A stretch of DNA of 64,000 nt from Limnohabitans sp. WS1 (GTDB taxonomy: Bacteria > Pseudomonadota > Gammaproteobacteria > Burkholderiales > Burkholderiaceae_C): NCBI RefSeq assembly GCF_003063265.1, contig NZ_NERU01000023.1, positions 1-64,000 on the forward strand. The letters are read 5' to 3'. A program made the position numbers and the translations under genes. This document shows positions 47,407-57,104 of this stretch, piece by piece (the stretch's first letter is position 1; each line of letters starts with the position of its first letter). The notes beneath the pieces are model-generated. The model saw only the letters and a list, made by a program, of their open reading frames with translations. It made no database searches and was not told the origin of the DNA.

Positions 47407-50400
47407 AAAGACACTCCTGACGGCTCTGGTGCATGCACAACACCCCCCAACATCGCATCCAGGCCATCCATCAAGGCCGTCGGTGCAGGCAAACAGCAGC
47501 AACCGCCCACAGGCCCGTCCAAGCCCCGCATGAACAGGTACACCGCGCCCCCCAGATGCTGGGCCGGGTCATACGCTGAGCCCAGACGTGAGCGCAGCAA
47601 GCGGTGCAGGGCCAACATGTAAAGGGCGGCCTGCACCTCGTAGCGGTGCTCGGCCATGGCTTGGTCCAGGGCCTCGGCGCTGTAGTTTGCATCTTGAGCA
47701 CCCAAGTGGTTGGACTTGTAGTCCAGCACCCAGTAGCGCCCCGCGTGCTCGAACACCAGATCGGCAAAGCCCATGAGCATGCCGTGCAACTGGGCGTCGG
47801 GCAGCTGGGGCCGCGCCACACCGGGCAGCAAATGCTGCTGACACAGGGTGTCGATTTCTCGGGCATGCAAGCGCTCGGCCGGCAGCCAAAACTCCATCTC
47901 GGGCAGCACGGTTTGCAGCGCATTCAAGGACACATGGGGTCCACGCCCGGGGCTCCCCAGGGGCTGGGCCACCAAACGCGACAACCACTGCACCACGCCA
48001 TCGGCCTGCGCTGTGTAGCCCGAGCGCTCGCAGCGCTTGGCCAGGCGTTCGGCGGTGGGGGTGCCCGGCTCCAGCACAAAACCCTCGGCGGCCAGCCACT
48101 CCATTTGGTCGTGCAAAAAGTTGCCTGCACTCGGTCCACGGGCAAAGCTGTGCCAAGGCGCTGTCTGTGCTGACAACGCTGATTGCGCCAAGTCGTCAAG
48201 GCTCAAGGCTGTTTGCAGCTCAATCGGCAGAGATTCGGGCCAAGCCGTGGCGACCTCCTCCTTGTCAGATTCGTCATCGGCGCGGCGTGGTGTGGCCATG
48301 TCCAGACTGACCGCCCCAGACGCCACGGGCGGGGCCGACACCCAGGCAGCCGAAGACAGCGCCTGAGAAGACAAGCCCCGTGTCAGCCGAGAAAAACTCG
48401 CGATGCCCCAAGTTTTGTCAATGCGGGCATTGCAAACCAAGGCCTCGCGCAGTGCCACGGGCTGCTCGGTGCGCTGCCAGCGGGTCAGACTCGCCTCGCC
48501 AGTCGCCCGCGTGAAGTGCACCGACAAGGGCTGGCCTTGGGCATGGGTTTGCAAGGCCTGCAGCTTGGGCCACCAGCCGTTTTCGTCGGGCTCGTCGCCC
48601 CCTGCCAGCAAATGGCCTGAGGCGCTGTCGTGGTTGACACACTTTTTGCCGTTGCCGCGCTTGACCGGGCTCCAGCCCACCCACAGCGCATGCCGTGCCC
48701 GGGTCAGCGCCACGTACCAAAGCCGCAGGTCTTCGCGCAGGCGGTCTTGGTCGGCCGCTTGTGCATCGGTCCGGTCAAAGTCCAGCGTCCAGTGGCGGTC
48801 GCCGCCCGCCTGGCCGACCTGCATGACAGACGCTTTGCCAGCCGTTACTTCGCGGTGGCTGTGTGCAAAAGGCAGGCACACCACCGGGTACTCCAGGCCC
48901 TTGCTGGCGTGGATGGTGATGACCTTGACCTGGTCTTCGTCGCTTTCCAGGCGCACGGTTTTTTCTTCGCTCTCGCCCGCGCTGCCGTCCAAGGCTTCGT
49001 CGATTTGCTGAAGCAACCAGCGGATCAGGGACTGCTCGCCATCGAGCTGGCTGCTGGCCGTTTGCAGCAACTCGGCCAAATGCAGCACATTGGTCAAACG
49101 CCGCTCGCCATCGGACTGACCACGCCAGCGGCCTGCCAGTTGCAGCCTGTGCAGCGACTGGCGCAACATGGCCAGCACGCCCTGGGTTTGCCAGATCTGG
49201 TGCAGCTCGCGCATTTGTTCGGCACGCTGGTCCAGCAAGTCATCTTGGGTGGCCAGCGCGTGCAACTCGGCCAGCGACAAGCCCACGGTGCGTGTGCCCA
49301 GTGCTGCTCGCACGCGTCGCATGTCCTGGGGCTCGGCCACACCGCGCAGCCACAAACACAGGTCCTGCGCCTCGTCACTGGCAAACACCGAATCGCGGTC
49401 TGACAAATACACCGAAGCCACGCCCCGCAAGCGCAGGGCATCGCGCACGGCGGCGGCCTCGACCCCGGTGCGCACCAGCACGGCAATGTCTTTGGGCTTG
49501 AGCGGGGCATCGCCTTGTTGAGGGTGCACAAAACGGGCATTCGGGTCACCCAGCCAGGCCACGATCTGTTCGGCGCACAGGGCAGACAGGTGCACACGCG
49601 CATCGCGCTGGCTGCGCAGCGTGGCGTCGTGCACCAGGGTCATGGCCGGGACGGCGCCGCCGCTGACATGCAGCACTTCGGCACGGCCGTGCGCTTTCAC
49701 GCTCTGAAAAGGCAGCGGGTCCTCCAAAGCGGTGCGGTAGCCAAAGGCGTCTGCTGGAATTTCAAACCAACGGTTGACCGCATCGACCATGGCCTGGGTG
49801 GACCGGAAATTGGTGCCCAGCACATGGTGGCGGCCCTCGGTGGCTCGACGCGCGGCCAGGTAGCTGTGAATGTCGGCCCCCCTGAAACCATAAATCGATT
49901 GTTTGGGGTCACCGATCAACAACAAGGCCGTGTCCTGGCGGTTGTCGGCTGTGCGGTAAATGCGGTCAAAAATGCGGAACTGCAGCGGTGAGGTGTCTTG
50001 AAACTCGTCGATCAAGGCCACCGGAAACTGCTCACGCAGGCGCTGCGCCAGACGCTCGCCCGACTCCGGGTCGGCCAGCGCCACATCCAGGCGCTCCAGC
50101 ATGTCGGCAAAACCAAACAAGCCGCTGCGCCGCTTGAGTTCATTCATGCGTTGCAGCACATGGCTGCGGGCATGCAGCCGGGCCTGTTGCTGCGGGTCGG
50201 GCAAGGCTTTCAAAGCGGTTTGCAGCTGGGCATAGGCCTGGCTTTCGGGCGGCAAGGTCACCGGGTCTTCACCAGGCTTGCGGCACGCCATCAGGCCTTC
50301 GGGGGTGAAGCGGTCCCAACCCGCTTTCATGGCCGCTTCCAGGGCCTGGCCATCGTCCGGGCCTTGCGACCAGGCTTTGAGCACCCCCAGCCACTCGGCG

Positions 50401-51209
50401 GATTTTTTGACCGTCAGCTTGTGGCCATTCCAACCGTGTTTTTTGGGGGCCAGTTGCGCCTCGATCCAGCCCAGCAAGTTGTCGGCTTGGACATCCCAAG
50501 CGGTTTTGAGGGCTTGCAGCTGCGCCTCGCGATCGGCCAAGGCAGCCGCGTAGACCTGCGCCAGTGTGCCTGGCGAGGTTTCGGGCAGGGGCACGGCCAT
50601 CAGGGCACGCATATCGGCTTCCAGCGCGGGCACGTCGCGCCAAATGGTTTGCACCTGCGCCACTTGCTCGGGGAGCATGGGGTAGAGCTGTTGCCGCCAA
50701 TAGTCCTGCACCGCCTCCAGGCGCAAGGCGGCCTCGTCGCCGACCAGGTTTTCTTCAAACAGGTTGCCGCTGTCAAAGGCGTGCTCGCGCAACATGCGCT
50801 GGCACCAAGCGTCGATGGTGTAGACGGACGCATCGTCCATGGCTTGGGCCGCCAGCGCCAAACGGTAGGCCGCTTGCTCGCGCACACGCCCTTCGGGGTA
50901 GTCGGCCATCAGGCGCATCAAAAATGCATCTTCACTGCGGGCCAGGCCCCGAAAAACCTGCGCAGCTTCGGTCAGGCGGGCGCGAATGCGGTCTGACAAC
51001 TCCCGCGTTGCGGCGCGTGTGAAGGTCATGACCAGCACGTCTTGCGGCAGCATGGGGCGCACCGGCGCGGTGTCCGCCGTGCCATGGCCCAGCACCAGGC
51101 GCACATAAAGCGCAGCAATCGTCCAGGTTTTGCCGGTCCCGGCGCTGGCCTCGATCAGGTGGCTGCCGCGCAGCGGGAAGCCGGGGGCGTCCAGGGCATG
51201 GGCACTCAT
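47403..51209 (-). CDS. recB: Exodeoxyribonuclease V beta subunit RecB
   Basis: This is the 1268-residue 3'-5' helicase plus nuclease of RecBCD. Walker A is ASAGTGKTWTI, the motif II region has VALIDEFQDTSPLQF, motif III has GDPKQSIYGFRGADI, and TIHASKGLEYPVV is motif V. The C-terminal nuclease domain carries GFADLVFEHAGRYWVLDYKS, with the catalytic Asp and Lys. The start overlaps the recC stop by four bases. Confidence 0.96.
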   Translation of the reverse strand: MSAHALDAPGFPLRGSHLIEASAGTGKTWTIAALYVRLVLGHGTADTAPVRPMLPQDVLVMTFTRAATRELSDRIRARLTEAAQVFRGLARSEDAFLMRLMADYPEGRVREQAAYRLALAAQAMDDASVYTIDAWCQRMLREHAFDSGNLFEENLVGDEAALRLEAVQDYWRQQLYPMLPEQVAQVQTIWRDVPALEADMRALMAVPLPETSPGTLAQVYAAALADREAQLQALKTAWDVQADNLLGWIEAQLAPKKHGWNGHKLTVKKSAEWLGVLKAWSQGPDDGQALEAAMKAGWDRFTPEGLMACRKPGEDPVTLPPESQAYAQLQTALKALPDPQQQARLHARSHVLQRMNELKRRSGLFGFADMLERLDVALADPESGERLAQRLREQFPVALIDEFQDTSPLQFRIFDRIYRTADNRQDTALLLIGDPKQSIYGFRGADIHSYLAARRATEGRHHVLGTNFRSTQAMVDAVNRWFEIPADAFGYRTALEDPLPFQSVKAHGRAEVLHVSGGAVPAMTLVHDATLRSQRDARVHLSALCAEQIVAWLGDPNARFVHPQQGDAPLKPKDIAVLVRTGVEAAAVRDALRLRGVASVYLSDRDSVFASDEAQDLCLWLRGVAEPQDMRRVRAALGTRTVGLSLAELHALATQDDLLDQRAEQMRELHQIWQTQGVLAMLRQSLHRLQLAGRWRGQSDGERRLTNVLHLAELLQTASSQLDGEQSLIRWLLQQIDEALDGSAGESEEKTVRLESDEDQVKVITIHASKGLEYPVVCLPFAHSHREVTAGKASVMQVGQAGGDRHWTLDFDRTDAQAADQDRLREDLRLWYVALTRARHALWVGWSPVKRGNGKKCVNHDSASGHLLAGGDEPDENGWWPKLQALQTHAQGQPLSVHFTRATGEASLTRWQRTEQPVALREALVCNARIDKTWGIASFSRLTRGLSSQALSSAAWVSAPPVASGAVSLDMATPRRADDESDKEEVATAWPESLPIELQTALSLDDLAQSALSAQTAPWHSFARGPSAGNFLHDQMEWLAAEGFVLEPGTPTAERLAKRCERSGYTAQADGVVQWLSRLVAQPLGSPGRGPHVSLNALQTVLPEMEFWLPAERLHAREIDTLCQQHLLPGVARPQLPDAQLHGMLMGFADLVFEHAGRYWVLDYKSNHLGAQDANYSAEALDQAMAEHRYEVQAALYMLALHRLLRSRLGSAYDPAQHLGGAVYLFMRGLDGPVGGCCCLPAPTALMDGLDAMLGGVVHAPEPSGVSL

Positions 51210-54200
51210 GACAGTTCCTCTTGTTCATCTTGTGCAGAGTCTTCGGGCAATGCCTCGACCACGATGTGCGCGGCCCAGTCGCGCAAAGGGGCATAAACGG
51301 CTTGGGCGATTCGCTCAAAATGGCCGCTGTCCAGCACATCGCTGAGCGTGGGGTAGGTGCGGGCCAGCGCCGGGTCTTTGTTGCGCTCGGCACGCACATG
51401 GCTGCTGCCTTCGTACAGGTCGTGCAAAGCGTTCAGGTTGTCCGGGTCTTTGAGCCACTGCAAAGCCAGCACCGGGGGCACAGGCAGGGGCCAGCGCATG
51501 CCCTCGGTCCAAGTGTCCAGCAAGACCTGCAACTGGGCGCGGGCCGCTTGGGGCTCTGGAGGCGGCACACGCAGCACCGCATTGGCCCCCACCACCACAC
51601 ACACCAAGGGCTGCCCCATGGCGGCACTGGCCAGCGAGATCAGCCAGACGTCGATCAATTTTGCAGGCAAGGCCTTGGGCGGTTTGCCCTTCAAGTCAGC
51701 CAAAGCATTGGCCCGCAGGCTGAGCAGCATCCAAGCATGGCCGTGACGGCTCAAAACGCCGCTCAGGGCGTCTTGCAGATGCACTTGAGGGTGCGCCAGA
51801 TCGATCAACACCCGAGGCGCTGGCTGGGGGTAATCCTGGCGCTCTTGCAAGGCGGCGCCCAGCATCGCCTCGAGCTTGAGGCTGAGTTTGCTGGCTTCGA
51901 GTTCGCCCACGCCTGCCAAGGGCATCGCCCCAGCCTGGCGCAAACGCTGCACCACGCGCTGGGTGTAACTGGGCATGTTGTGCGGGGTCACATCGGTGGG
52001 CACATGCTGCAGTTCATGGTCCAGCAGCTGGTACAGGTCCAGCCCCCCCAGTCCAAACAGCTCTTCGCCGGGCAGTTCACTGCGCTCAACGTCCAGGTTC
52101 ACCTGCAAGCGTTCACGAAAAAATGCCCCGACCGGTTTTTGCAAAAACCGCCCCAATTGGCCCAGGGTGATGACCGGTGTGCCCGTGGCCGACTGCAAGG
52201 GCTCGAGCTGGATGGGGTCATTCTGGGGCTTGCTCGGCTGAGCGTTCAAGGGGTCGTGCAAGTTACCGTTCGAGTTACCGTGCAAGGCGGCAGCGTCATC
52301 ACCAGGGCGGGCGTCGGTTTGCGCCGCTCGCCACTCCAGGGCAAAGGTCTGCAACGTGCTGTCTTGTTCAAAATACTGGCGGCTAAAGGGCTGCAGCGGG
52401 TGCACCGTGGTCAGGCGTTTGACCGTGCCCTCGCCCCACAGCGCATCGATCTCATCACGCAGCTGCGACACCAGCACCGACGGCGGTTGTTCGCTGTTGT
52501 TGCGCACACTGCGGCCGCTCCAGCTCACGTACAGGGTGCGCCGTGCAGACAACAGGGCTTCGAGCATCAGCTGGCGGTCGTCGTCCCGGCGCGAACGGTC
52601 ACCCGGGCGGCTCAGGCCGGGCAGGCCCAGCAAGTCAAAGTCGGCACGCGGGCTGCGGCGCGGGTAGTCGGCGTCGTTCATGCCCAGCAAACACACCCGC
52701 GCAAAAGGAATGGCCCGCATGGGCATGAGCGTGCAAAAGGTCACACCTCCCGCCCGAAAACGCTGCTCCAGCTTGGGCACCTTGAGCGCCTCCATCCAGG
52801 CTGCGCGGGCCACCGTCAGTGGCACAGCCTGCGCAAAGTCAGCCTGATCGGCGGAGCGGGTCCAGTCGTTCAGGGCCTGATCCAGAGCCGACAGTGCGTT
52901 GCGGTCGGTGTCGTCTTGCGCCTTGAACAAGGCGGCCAACAGGGCGCGACCGCGCTGGGCCCATTGCAGGGGCGTGGCCTCACTGGCGCATTGCTGCCAC
53001 CAGTCCATCAAGGCTTGCAACAGGTGCGCCAAAGCCCCGGCCAATTCGGCGTCCAGCCCCCCGACCTCGGCATAAGGGTCAATGCCTGCAAGGTGCGGGG
53101 CACTTTGCGGTGAAAGGCCCGGCGCATCGGGCACCGGGTCGGCCCCGCAGGCGTAACCCATCAGCATGCGTTGCACACCAAACAAGGCCGAGTTGTCATC
53201 AGCGCAAGTGTCCAGGCCCAAACCCGCCCGGTGCGGTGCCGACAAGCCCCATCGAATGCCCGAGCCCACCATCCAGCGCGTGAGCGTGGGCAACTGCTCG
53301 GGCTTGAGGCCAAAGCGGGCGGCCAAAGCGGGCACTTCGAGCAGCGCCACCCACTCGCTCATGCGGCTGCGTTGCTGGGGCAAGGCCAACAACCACTCCA
53401 CCGCATGGATCAAGGGGCTGGTGGCCTGCGCCCCCAAGTCGGCAATGTCATAGGGAATAAAACGCGCATCACCCCGCTTGTACTGGCCAAACACGGCGCG
53501 AATGGCCGGGGCCATGACTTCGATGTCGGGCACCATCACCACCACGTCGCGCGGCGAAACCTCGGGTTGAGCGTGAAACCACAGCAAAAGTTGGTCATGC
53601 AGCACCTCGAGTTCACGCACCGGGCTGTGCGCCACTTTGAAAACCAGCGAGTCATCGTGCGCGTCCAGCGCGGCCTCGACCGGCTCCTGGCTCGACTTCA
53701 AATCGCGGATGCGGTTTTGCAGTTGCGTGAGCAAACGGCGGCCGTCGGCCCCCGGCGCATCGTCAAACAGGTCCAGCCGAACACCCGGATGGCGCTCTTG
53801 CGCCGCTTGCAGGTCGTCAAAGGCGTCCAGCTGCCGAATGAAGTCGCGCCCCTGTCGCCCCCAAGCGGCCAGCAAGGTCGGCGCGTGCAAATGCATCTGC
53901 TCAAAATCCACGGTCGACAGGTTTTCTTTCTTGTAGGCATGACGTCTGCGCTCGGCCCGCAGCGCATCGCGCCCGTCCATGATGTCGCCCCAGTGGTGCT
54001 GGCAAGGGTTGGGCACGGCCAGCAGGACTTGGCTGTGCGCCGACAAAGCGCCCAGCATGTCCAGCAACTGGCTGGGCATGTGGCTCATGCCAAAGACCGA
54101 CACGCGCCGCGCCACCGGACTGGCCAGTGCTTGGCCCGACTGCAAAAGTGCCAGCGCACGCAGATGCAACGCAGGCCGAGTGGCTTGTTTTTCTGCATCG

Positions 54201-54823
54201 GTCAAAGTGGCCAGCACACGCCGCCACAGCTCGGCCTGCCACCGCTGGTCCTCGGGCAAGAGGCCCGCCTTGTCATCGGGGCGCACGGGCTGGCCCGACT
54301 GGCGACGCAACACATCGCGCCCCTCGGCCCAGTCTTGCAACCAATCGGGGCGGTAAATTTGGTACTGGTCAAACAAGTCGGCCAAACGACTGGCCAATTG
54401 CAAGAGGCGTTCAGGCTCAGGCTCGGGTCGCTTGCCACGCAAATAACCGGCCACGGGCTGAAACACCGGATCGCCCACACAGGCTGGCAACAAAGCCATC
54501 AAACGCCACGTCATGGGCAATTTGTCCAGCGGTGAGTCGGGCGGCACGTTGCTCGCACCCAGCACCTGGCGGTAGGTGCGCCACAAAAACCGCGAGGGCA
54601 GCTCCACCCGGGTGGCCGCGCAGACCCCCCCGCCAGGTCCGCCCTGCCCGGCCAACGCCATCTTGATCCACTCGGCCATGCCGTTGCTTTGCACCAGCAC
54701 CACCTCCTGCTCCAGCGCAGCCAAAGGCTGGCGCATCAACCAAGCCGACAAGGTTTCGGCCAACACCTCAGAGCGGTGGCTGTGCAGGGCCAAAAAGCCG
54801 GGGACGATCGAAGAAGTGGTCAT
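51206..54823 (-). CDS. recC: Exodeoxyribonuclease V gamma subunit RecC
   Basis: This 1205-residue inactive helicase-like subunit recognises Chi sites. Family segments include LALHSHRSEVLAETLSAWL, VLVQSNGMAEWIKMAL and VSVFGMSHMPSQLLDML near the N terminus. The C-terminal part includes LPAKLIDVWLISLA. ATG 54823 gives an N terminus that matches the family. An in-frame ATG at 54865 is a possible alternative. It heads the recCBD operon. The clustering is typical, but the Chi sequence of this organism is unknown. Confidence 0.94.
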   Translation of the reverse strand: MTTSSIVPGFLALHSHRSEVLAETLSAWLMRQPLAALEQEVVLVQSNGMAEWIKMALAGQGGPGGGVCAATRVELPSRFLWRTYRQVLGASNVPPDSPLDKLPMTWRLMALLPACVGDPVFQPVAGYLRGKRPEPEPERLLQLASRLADLFDQYQIYRPDWLQDWAEGRDVLRRQSGQPVRPDDKAGLLPEDQRWQAELWRRVLATLTDAEKQATRPALHLRALALLQSGQALASPVARRVSVFGMSHMPSQLLDMLGALSAHSQVLLAVPNPCQHHWGDIMDGRDALRAERRRHAYKKENLSTVDFEQMHLHAPTLLAAWGRQGRDFIRQLDAFDDLQAAQERHPGVRLDLFDDAPGADGRRLLTQLQNRIRDLKSSQEPVEAALDAHDDSLVFKVAHSPVRELEVLHDQLLLWFHAQPEVSPRDVVVMVPDIEVMAPAIRAVFGQYKRGDARFIPYDIADLGAQATSPLIHAVEWLLALPQQRSRMSEWVALLEVPALAARFGLKPEQLPTLTRWMVGSGIRWGLSAPHRAGLGLDTCADDNSALFGVQRMLMGYACGADPVPDAPGLSPQSAPHLAGIDPYAEVGGLDAELAGALAHLLQALMDWWQQCASEATPLQWAQRGRALLAALFKAQDDTDRNALSALDQALNDWTRSADQADFAQAVPLTVARAAWMEALKVPKLEQRFRAGGVTFCTLMPMRAIPFARVCLLGMNDADYPRRSPRADFDLLGLPGLSRPGDRSRRDDDRQLMLEALLSARRTLYVSWSGRSVRNNSEQPPSVLVSQLRDEIDALWGEGTVKRLTTVHPLQPFSRQYFEQDSTLQTFALEWRAAQTDARPGDDAAALHGNSNGNLHDPLNAQPSKPQNDPIQLEPLQSATGTPVITLGQLGRFLQKPVGAFFRERLQVNLDVERSELPGEELFGLGGLDLYQLLDHELQHVPTDVTPHNMPSYTQRVVQRLRQAGAMPLAGVGELEASKLSLKLEAMLGAALQERQDYPQPAPRVLIDLAHPQVHLQDALSGVLSRHGHAWMLLSLRANALADLKGKPPKALPAKLIDVWLISLASAAMGQPLVCVVVGANAVLRVPPPEPQAARAQLQVLLDTWTEGMRWPLPVPPVLALQWLKDPDNLNALHDLYEGSSHVRAERNKDPALARTYPTLSDVLDSGHFERIAQAVYAPLRDWAAHIVVEALPEDSAQDEQEELS

Positions 54824-55151
54824 GCGCGTCAATTGAGAGACAAACACCGAGTCCAGGCGGGCCATCCATCGGCCCCGCCTTGGCGAACGGAAGGCTACAA
54901 GAATAGCCGCAAAACAATGGCCCATGGCCGCACGCAGTGCGAGACGCAAGCCCTCAACTGCCTATTTTTAAGGCACACCCCGCCAAGCCAACAGGCATGC
55001 GCCCTCGCAGGCTTGTTCCATCACTTATCCACAGCTTTGAGCCCGGTGTTTGGGGACAGCCATCGCGGCAAAAAACAAGCCTGGGGGTGATGACAAAAGC
55101 TCTAATCAAACACTTATACTTGCACATATGTTTGGATTCTGGAGCTTGACC
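54824..55151. other. Gap between recC and the toxin-antitoxin pair
   Basis: These 328 bases contain no convincing gene. They should hold the recCBD promoter (minus) and the antitoxin promoter (plus). A single consensus DnaA box TTATCCACA lies at 55025-55033, too isolated to suggest an origin. The AT-richer right end carries the antitoxin control region. Confidence 0.5.
55090..55134 (+). promoter_or_regulatory. Candidate promoter/operator of the vapBC pair
   Basis: A -10-like TATACT (55115-55120) is preceded at 18-19 bases by a TGACA-containing -35-like element (55090-55096). An inverted repeat CAAACA (55107-55112)/TGTTTG (55129-55134) spans the -10. Autoregulating antitoxins bind such repeats over their own promoter. 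The site ends 17 bases before the antitoxin ATG. Confidence 0.5.
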
Positions 55152-55382
55152 ATGTCACAAATCACGCTGTATCTGGACGATGCCACACAGGCTTTGGTGG
55201 ATGAAGCAGCCAAGGCCAACGGTGTCTCCAAAAGTCGCTGGGTGGCGGACATCATTCGCACTTATGCTGCACACGATTGGCCACAAGACTGTTTGGCGCT
55301 GGCGGGCCGTTTTTCGGACTTTCCTTTGCGGGGTGATACCGCCAAAGAACAGCCCACCGATGTCCCACGCCAGTCTTTTTAA
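55152..55382 (+). CDS. Antitoxin with ribbon-helix-helix fold (VapB-like)
   Basis: This 76-residue protein has N-terminal MSQITLYLDDATQALVDEAA and KANGVSKSRWVADIIRTY, the beta-strand plus two helices of a CopG/RHH DNA-binding domain. An acidic/proline C-terminal tail would neutralise the toxin. GGAGC precedes the ATG at 55152. The toxin gene begins nine bases later, so the pair is co-translated. Confidence 0.85.
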   Translation: MSQITLYLDDATQALVDEAAKANGVSKSRWVADIIRTYAAHDWPQDCLALAGRFSDFPLRGDTAKEQPTDVPRQSF

Positions 55383-55391
55383 TCAGCGGCC

Positions 55392-55796
55392 ATGTTGATC
55401 CTGGACAGCAACACCATCAGCTATTACTTCAGGGGTGACCCGCAGGTCGTGCCGCGCATGCAAGCGCTCAGGCCGGGCACTCTGGGCGTTCCGGCCGTTG
55501 TGGAATACGAGTTACGCTGTGGTTTGTTGCGCTTGCCTCAAGAGGCGGCCACACCCAGGTTGGCCGCTTTGACGCAATTTCTTCGCCCCTTGCAAATGCT
55601 GCCTTTCGATCACGAATGCGCTGCACATGCGGCCAAACTTCGCGTCGCACTGGAAGCCGCAGGCACCCCCATCGGTCCGCACGACACCCTGATTGCGGCC
55701 ACTGCATTGCGCCACCAAGCCACCTTGATCACGCGCCATATGCGTGAATTTTCACGGGTGCCTGGCCTGCAATGGATCAACTGGCATGAGGATTAG
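55392..55796 (+). CDS. vapC: PIN-domain toxin (VapC type ribonuclease)
   Basis: The 134-residue PIN domain contains the acidic active-site residues: Asp in LILDSNTISYYF, Glu in VVEYELRCGL and Asp in GPHDTLIAATAL, plus a distal acidic end. VapC toxins cleave tRNA or rRNA and are held inactive by the upstream antitoxin. The length and gene order fit a type II pair. Confidence 0.9.
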   Translation: MLILDSNTISYYFRGDPQVVPRMQALRPGTLGVPAVVEYELRCGLLRLPQEAATPRLAALTQFLRPLQMLPFDHECAAHAAKLRVALEAAGTPIGPHDTLIAATALRHQATLITRHMREFSRVPGLQWINWHED

Positions 55797-55814
55797 CGAT
55801 CAATCAGGCGCTGC

Positions 55815-55890
55815 GTGGGGGTGCCCCAGCCGCCCGGGCGATGGGAGGAGGTCTGCGAGGCTTTATCGCGGCGAGGGCACCGCTCCTACA
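55815..55890 (-). repeat. REP-like palindromic element, inverted copy
   Basis: On the minus strand this reads TGTAGGAGCGGTGCCCTCGC, CGCGATAAAG, CCTCGCAGACCTCCTCCCATCG, then a CGCCCGGGCGG hairpin and GCACCCCCAC. It has the same architecture and same left-hairpin subtype as the 43.6 kb copy but the opposite orientation. It lies between vapC and the convergent HupE-like gene. Confidence 0.75.
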
Positions 55891-55922
55891 AAAAGGCTTT
55901 GAGCCAACATCACCCGGCTGGC

Positions 55923-57104
55923 TCAATTGAGCCAGCCCAAGCGCTCAAACGTCCAAAACAAACCCAACACCACGATGGCCGAGGAGCCCCCAAACACCAG
56001 CACCCAGCGGTAAAACCAGGTGCGCCGCAAACCCCAGGCCAAGGGCAAAAACGCCCCCACAATGGCCAGTTGCCCCAACTCGACCCCCAAGTTAAAGCCC
56101 CCCAACGCGGCCAGCAAGGCGCTGGCGGGCAAGCCCAAGTCCAGCAACACACTGGCAAAGCCAAAGCCGTGCACCAGGCCAAACACAAACGCCAGACGCC
56201 AGCGCTTGAGGGCACTGAAACCCAACAGGTTGTTCAGTGCCGCCAGCACCACCGACAAGGCAATGGCAGGCTCCACCCAATCAGCAGGCGGCGTGAGCAC
56301 GTCCGTGATGGTCAGCCCCAGCGTGATGGAGTGCGCCACCGTGAAGGCCGTGACCACCGCCAACACATCCATGACCACGGGCCTTGCTTGCGGGGCGGCA
56401 GGCCAATGCGTCACCCTTTGGCGTGTGGCTTGCAAAGGGGCCAGCAGCAAGAGGCTGAGCAAAAAAACAATGTGATCGATGCCGATCCAGATGTGCCAAA
56501 CGCCCTCCAGGATGTAACGGCCAAAGACTTTCCAAGGGCGGCTGTCTGCCAGGCTGACCTGCGCCTCTGGCCTGTCCGGGCTGAGCAAAACGCTGCTTTG
56601 CACACCCGCCAGGTCCACCTTGAGCAAGCCTCGGTGCAAGCTGTCACGGTCAAACATCAAGCCATAGCGCAGCCCCAAACTGGCGTTGGCCGCGTCGGCT
56701 GCCGAAGACAGGCCCGGGCATTGCACCGCCCACAGGGCACTGAGGTATGTGCCATCGGCTCGCTCACTCGCTTGCAAGTCGGCGGTGCCCAAGGTGCAGG
56801 CTTGGCCACTGGCCGTCAGACCAAGGCCTTGGGCCAACCAAAGCTGCAGCTCAGCGCTTCGGGCCTGGGTTTCAGCCCAAGTGACCTGGCCGTCACGGTC
56901 TGCGTCCAGATCAAAAATCAGGTCCACATCGCGCCAATGAACATCGGCTCGCAAGCTCAGCTCAGAACCCGATGCGCTGAGCGTCAAAAAACTGTTGCTG
57001 CTGGAGTGCGCCTGCACCCCTTGTGCACACAACAGTCCCACCCAAACCATGGCAAACGCCACAAGCCCATGGCGAAGCCCACCCCGTTGAGACAAGATCA
57101 TCAT
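55923..57104 (-). CDS. HupE/UreJ-type membrane protein with EF-hand-like loop
   Basis: This 393-residue protein has a signal peptide ending near VQAHSSS, a soluble N-terminal part and about six C-terminal helices. The helix region GVWHIWIGIDHIVFLLSLLL, TAFTVAHSITLGLTI and FGLVHGFGFAS carries the conserved histidines of HupE/UreJ metal-transport-like proteins. The soluble part contains DLDADRDGQVTWAE, a good EF-hand calcium loop. It overlaps the upstream TPR gene by four bases. No hydrogenase or urease genes are nearby. Confidence 0.82.
   Translation of the reverse strand: MMILSQRGGLRHGLVAFAMVWVGLLCAQGVQAHSSSNSFLTLSASGSELSLRADVHWRDVDLIFDLDADRDGQVTWAETQARSAELQLWLAQGLGLTASGQACTLGTADLQASERADGTYLSALWAVQCPGLSSAADAANASLGLRYGLMFDRDSLHRGLLKVDLAGVQSSVLLSPDRPEAQVSLADSRPWKVFGRYILEGVWHIWIGIDHIVFLLSLLLLAPLQATRQRVTHWPAAPQARPVVMDVLAVVTAFTVAHSITLGLTITDVLTPPADWVEPAIALSVVLAALNNLLGFSALKRWRLAFVFGLVHGFGFASVLLDLGLPASALLAALGGFNLGVELGQLAIVGAFLPLAWGLRRTWFYRWVLVFGGSSAIVVLGLFWTFERLGWLN

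Noticed and set aside
51221-54535. Long plus-strand frames opposite recC (630 and 454 codons)
   Set aside because: They are antisense shadows of a complete recC gene and have no recognisable domains.
55025-55033. Replication origin, because of a consensus DnaA box TTATCCACA
   Set aside because: There is only one box, with no dnaA, dnaN or parAB genes and no AT-rich unwinding region nearby.
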